From positions 53,701,978-53,765,977 of the forward strand of contig NC_073691.1 in NCBI RefSeq assembly GCF_029784155.1: 64,000 bases of DNA, in the 5' to 3' direction. Source of the stretch: Uranotaenia lowii (Eukaryota; Arthropoda; Insecta; Diptera; Culicidae). Under the pieces are notes generated by a model that worked only from the letters and a program-made list of their open reading frames with translations, had not been told where the DNA came from and did no database searches. Both the position numbers and the translations under genes were made by a program. This document shows positions 60,001-64,000 of this stretch, in pieces (position 1 is the first letter of the stretch; each line of letters starts with the position of its first letter).

Positions 60001-61308
60001 AATGACAAAAATGACAAAAATGACAAAAATGACAAAAATGACAAAAATGACAAAAATGACAAAAATGACAAAAATGACAAAAATGACAAAAATGACAAAA
60101 ATGACAAAAATGACAAAAATGACAAAAATGACAAAAATGACAAAAATGACAAAAATGACAAAAATGACAAAAATGACAAAAATGACAAAAATGACAAAAA
60201 TGACAAAAATGACAAAAATGACAAAAATGACAAAAATGACAAAAATGACAAAAATGACAAAAATGACAAAAATGACAAAAATGACAAAAATGACAAAAAT
60301 AAAAAAAAATGACAAAAATGACAAAAATGACAAAAATGACAAAAATGACAAAAATGACAAAAATGACAAAAATGACAAAAATGACAAAAATGACAAAAAT
60401 GACAAAAATGACAAAAATGACAAAAATGACAAAAATGACAAAAATGACAAAAATGACAAAAATGACAAAAATGACAAAAATGACAAAAATGACAAAAATG
60501 ACAAAAATGACAAAAATGACAAAAATGACAAAAATGACAAAAATGACAAAAATGACAAAAATGACAAAAATGACAAAAATGACAACAATGACAAAAATGA
60601 CAAAAATGACAAAAAGACAAAAATGTCAAAAATGTCAAAAATGTCAAAAATGACAAAAATGACAAAAATGACAAAAATGACAAAAATGACAAAAATGACA
60701 AAAATGACAAAAATGACTAAAATGACAAAAATGACAAAAATGACAAAAATGACAAAAATGACAAAAATGACAAAAATGACAAAAATGACAAAAATGACAA
60801 AAATGACAAAAATTACAAAAATTACAAAAATTACAAAAATTACAAAAATGACAAAAATGACAAAAATGACAAAAATGACAAAAATGACAAAAATGACAAA
60901 AATGACAAAAATGACAAAAATGACAAAAATGACAAAAATGACAAAAATGACAAAAATGACAAAAATGACAAAAATGACAAAAATGACAAAAATGACAACA
61001 ATGACAAAAATGACAAAAATGACAAAAATGACAAAAATGTCAAAAAATGACGAAAATGTCAAAAATGACAAAAATGACAAAAATGACAAAAATGACAATA
61101 ATGACAAAAATGACAAAAATGACAAAAATGACAAAAATGACAAAAATGACAAAAATGACAAAAATGACAAAAATGACAAAAATGACAAAAATGACAAAAA
61201 TGACAAAAATGACAAAAATGACAAAAATGACAAAAATGACAAAAATGACAATGATAAAAATGACAAAAATGACAAAAATGACAAAAATGACAAAAATGAC
61301 AAAAATGC
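54059..61308 (+). repeat. TGACAAAAA 9-bp satellite, about 800 copies
   Basis: This is 7.25 kb of near-perfect TGACAAAAA. Because 9 is divisible by 3, five of six frames stay open (plus MTK and NDK; minus LSF, VIF, CHF), giving spurious open frames over 1,000 codons. Rare variants act as landmarks. One is an extra A (CAAAAAATG) before 54428, 55718, 56125, 56765, 57208 and 57930. Another is TAAAAAAAATG before 54537, 55024, 55800, 56224, 56910, 57326, 58048, 59795 and 60309. From 58600 on, AACAATG, GTCAAAAATG and ATTACAAA variants appear. The exact length may be an assembly estimate. Confidence 0.99.
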
Positions 61309-61700
61309 CAAAACATACAAAAAAAAATAAAAAAAAATGTAGAAATTTGATAATTAACAATGATTAGAAAATTGGGAAAAATTTCAAAATTGGCAAAAAT
61401 TACAAAAATAACATAAATATCAAAAATGACTTAAATTACAAAAATTACACAATAAATTGCAAAAATAAACAAAAATTACAAAAAAAATGGAGAAAATCAC
61501 ATAATGACAAAACTATCAAAAATATTTGAAATCACGTAAATTACATGAATAACTTAAATATCAAAAATTACTAAAAATACTCAATTAACTAAGTTAACAA
61601 AAAAACTATAAGTGCCTACATAAACCTACTGAATAAATAATCACACAAAAACAAAAATTACACAAAAATTTATCAAACTGAAACGAAAAAAAAATCAAAA
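61309..61700 (+). repeat. Decayed right margin of the 9-bp satellite
   Basis: Words such as CAAAAATTACA, TCAAAAATGAC and AATTACACAA continue the satellite vocabulary with rising divergence until it is lost near 61700. No such margin exists on the left. Confidence 0.8.
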
Positions 61701-64000
61701 ATTTGGCATGAATTACTTTTTGTCTTTATATATTGTTGTTTTAAAATCTGTGATGTTTGCTAAGCCCTTCATTTCATAATTTTTTATTTTTCCTTAAAAA
61801 TCGTTTTAAACAGTCGGAAATGATGTGAACATTAAGAAAAAAAAATTAATAAAATACGATTTTTCACTTTTTCCATACATTAATTGTTGCAAATCTGTTA
61901 CTTTATGAAACAAAGGGTTAATTTAAAATTCATGCATCTCATTGTAAGGTTGAAGATGTTTTAAAAACAAGGTATCGATGTGGACACTTATTCCCAATTT
62001 TTTTTAAATTGATTTTTTGTAGGACCGACTCTAGCAAATAACTAAAGAGTAACTGTAATCTAAAATAAAAGGCTTATTTTCAGTTGAAGTTTTAGTAGAG
62101 TATAGAGAATGTCAACATTCTGTTTTCTTTTTTATTTTTGAAGCCAATCCTCAACATTCAAAAAATACTCATTTTACTGGTTGTGCTTAACGTAAAAACG
62201 TGTATTCAAAATATAGCCACTAGGTTTCTGCAATGAAAAACTTCTAAAAAGGTTTGAATAGCCAATTACGGGCAGATTTTTTGAAAATAAATTCATTTTT
62301 CAACGTTTATTTCATGTTTATTAAATTATCTCAAAACAGCTGAATGTTCAGAATTTTTAATCTTTTTACAAATGTGAACTTGAAAGAAGGATACAAACTT
62401 TTGTACGGCAGCAAATCAGGAAAAATATGTTTAGAATTTGCGCTGGATAAATATATAAAATAAACATAAAATTTTTAAAAACAAAAAATTTGGGACCTTA
62501 AAAATCTATAGATCATGAACTTTCAATAAAATTAGCATTTTTATCAAGTTTTGAATACAGAATATTTTAACACTATCCAAGAAAAATCTATCCATGACTT
62601 TTTAAGGAACCAATTCATAAGATATACAATTTTGTAAATACAACTGTGCTGAAGAAAATGTTGAGATTATTATTCAAAGTTTTAGAGTTATTTCAGTTTT
62701 ACTGTGTAAATAAATTAACCAGTTCCTGATTTGAAATGTGGTCCAGGTGAGCAAGGAAAATCTAAGAAAAGTTAGGCCCATGATCTGATGTCGTTTTTTA
62801 AATTTTGAAAATTTTCTCCAGGGTTGAATTCAAAATGAAAAACTTTGATAAGGACTGAATATTTTTTAGATTAGTATCGAATTTTGATTTTTTGAACCTT
62901 TTTTAGAAAAACGATTACAAACCATCATGTAGGATTCTCAATCGAACTCCATGATTCTTTGAAAGTATGGCCAATGTTGCCAAAATAGTAGAAAAAACTT
63001 CAATTTCACAGAATTTTGAGCAAATTGTTATCACAAAATCTGCGTCACAGAACACAAAATTTCGGAAAATTTCACGGAACTCACAGGTTACATAAATTTT
63101 TTGGAACCTTGGAGATTACTAGCATCATACAGGATCATAAATCGTCATCTTAAGAAACACAACTATATATGATGTGAGCGAAATTCAATCTCATGAACAT
63201 CCGCAGCACATCTAAACATTATTTTTCTTAGTCTTTATTCATTACACCTCAATCTATCATTTTGAGTTAATCTAAGTTTTAAACATTATGAAAAAAAAAT
63301 CGATTATCATTATTCCAATAACCCTCTCTTTTGTAGTTTTAAGGCGTAAAAATTACAAAAAAATACACTTTTAGCTTTTTTGACAACCCTTCAATAATTC
63401 GTCTTTTGAGCAAGAGAAATAAAATTTAAAATTTGAAAAATTTGAATTTTGGTACTGAGAAATTTAAATAACAGCCTGGGAGTACAAAATTTTAGAAGTT
63501 GCAAAAAGATCAAATCAGATTTTGTGAAATTGAAAAAAGATTTCGAATAATAAAAATAAGTGAAACGGTTTTAAATTTTTTAACGGCGTTTTATGGTTTC
63601 ATAGTTTGAAATATTTAGCTTACTTCAAGTTTTGTAGTTTGAAATTTCAAGCTCGGAATATTTTCTCTCTATCAATTGAAGTATTGGATCTTGGAAAGAA
63701 CAAAACAATGGTTTTCTTAAATTTTAATTTAGATTTAAAGGCATCCTAGAGTATTAGGTTTTCAAAAAAATAATTACAATTTAATTACAAAACAAACTGA
63801 TTTTAGATAAAATCAAAAAATTTTAAATTCGGACCTAAAAATTTAATAAATTTGTGTGAAAATCTGAATATGAAGATAAAAATAATTAGTATTTAAGCAT
63901 TTAAGAGGGAAAGGAAATATCATTTTTGGTGCCTTTGTATAAATGACTGATTTGAAAAATGTGTATCTATCGCCTTTTGTTTTGGTAACATTGCGTTTAT
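61701..64000. other. AT-rich DNA, no gene seen
   Basis: Apart from the MITE remnant at 62972-63111, nothing supported. Confidence 0.5.
62972..63111 (-). mobile_element. Remnant of the CAAGGTTGCCGA MITE family
   Basis: The ends CAATGTTGCCAAAATA and, reversed, CAAGGTTCCAAAAAA enclose CACAGAATTTTGAGCAAA, TCTGCGTCACAGAACACAAA and TTCACGGAA. These are the antisense of motifs in 27229-27626. Internally deleted (140 bp); no target duplication remains. Confidence 0.6.

Noticed and set aside
54059..61308. CRISPR array
   Set aside because: There are no unique spacers; the 9-bp unit is continuous. The genome is clearly eukaryotic.
53678..61320. Very long open frames, including one of 1,776 codons on the minus strand and many MTK/NDK repeats on the plus strand
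   Set aside because: They are the inevitable result of a 9-bp repeat (multiple of 3) with no stop in five frames. The frames overlap on both strands and have no normal coding sequence attached.

Overview
This window looks like a gene-poor stretch of an animal nuclear genome, most likely an insect and probably a mosquito-like fly. The evidence is low GC, no operon-like coding, tRNA-derived SINEs, Helitrons, many hAT-type non-autonomous DNA transposons, and remnants of I/LOA-type non-LTR retrotransposons with an RNase H domain. The insect or mosquito assignment is inference from transposon style; no host gene in the window proves it. I see no convincing host protein-coding exon, no rRNA and no functional tRNA gene.

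Layout. Positions 1-13.9 kb are AT-rich sequence with DNA transposons: a hAT element (5333-7168, 8-bp target duplication TTTAAAAC) nested in another inverted-repeat element (5240-8021), an 823-bp foldback palindrome (9384-10206), and a 2.1-kb hAT element (11051-13181, target duplication CACGGAAT). Relatives of the last one lie at 1205-1871 and, broken up, at 27050-30219. Positions 13.9-21.4 kb are Helitron territory: a minus-strand element with an internal 150-bp minisatellite (14488-16616), and two plus-strand Helitron heads in tandem (18256 and 19039) sharing one 3' end (21372), with a full SINE nested in the second. Positions 21.4-36.8 kb are mostly unannotatable AT-rich DNA with SINEs, hAT MITEs (27229-27626, 28402-29455) and one GC-richer block (31770-33060) that may be host regulatory or exon-proximal DNA.

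Positions 36.8-41.7 kb hold tRNA-type SINEs and a non-LTR retrotransposon complex. An RNase H plus zinc-knuckle 3' fragment on the minus strand is flanked on both sides by long (TATAG)n pentanucleotide arrays, and next to the second array is a plus-strand 5' region leading to an ORF1-like start. Positions 41.7-52.1 kb hold further MITEs, a foldback single arm, a second minisatellite-bearing Helitron (50803-52068) and two degenerate TGACAAAA-like arrays. Positions 54059-61308 are a 7.25-kb, about 800-copy array of the 9-mer TGACAAAAA with higher-order landmarks, sharp on its left and fading into decayed copies on its right.

Nothing here works as a gene pathway. The biology is mobile-element nesting and the birth and expansion of tandem repeats from simple seeds. 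The most unusual items are the 9-bp satellite with its related decayed arrays, the retrotransposon-linked pentanucleotide arrays, and the minisatellite-bearing and tandem Helitrons.
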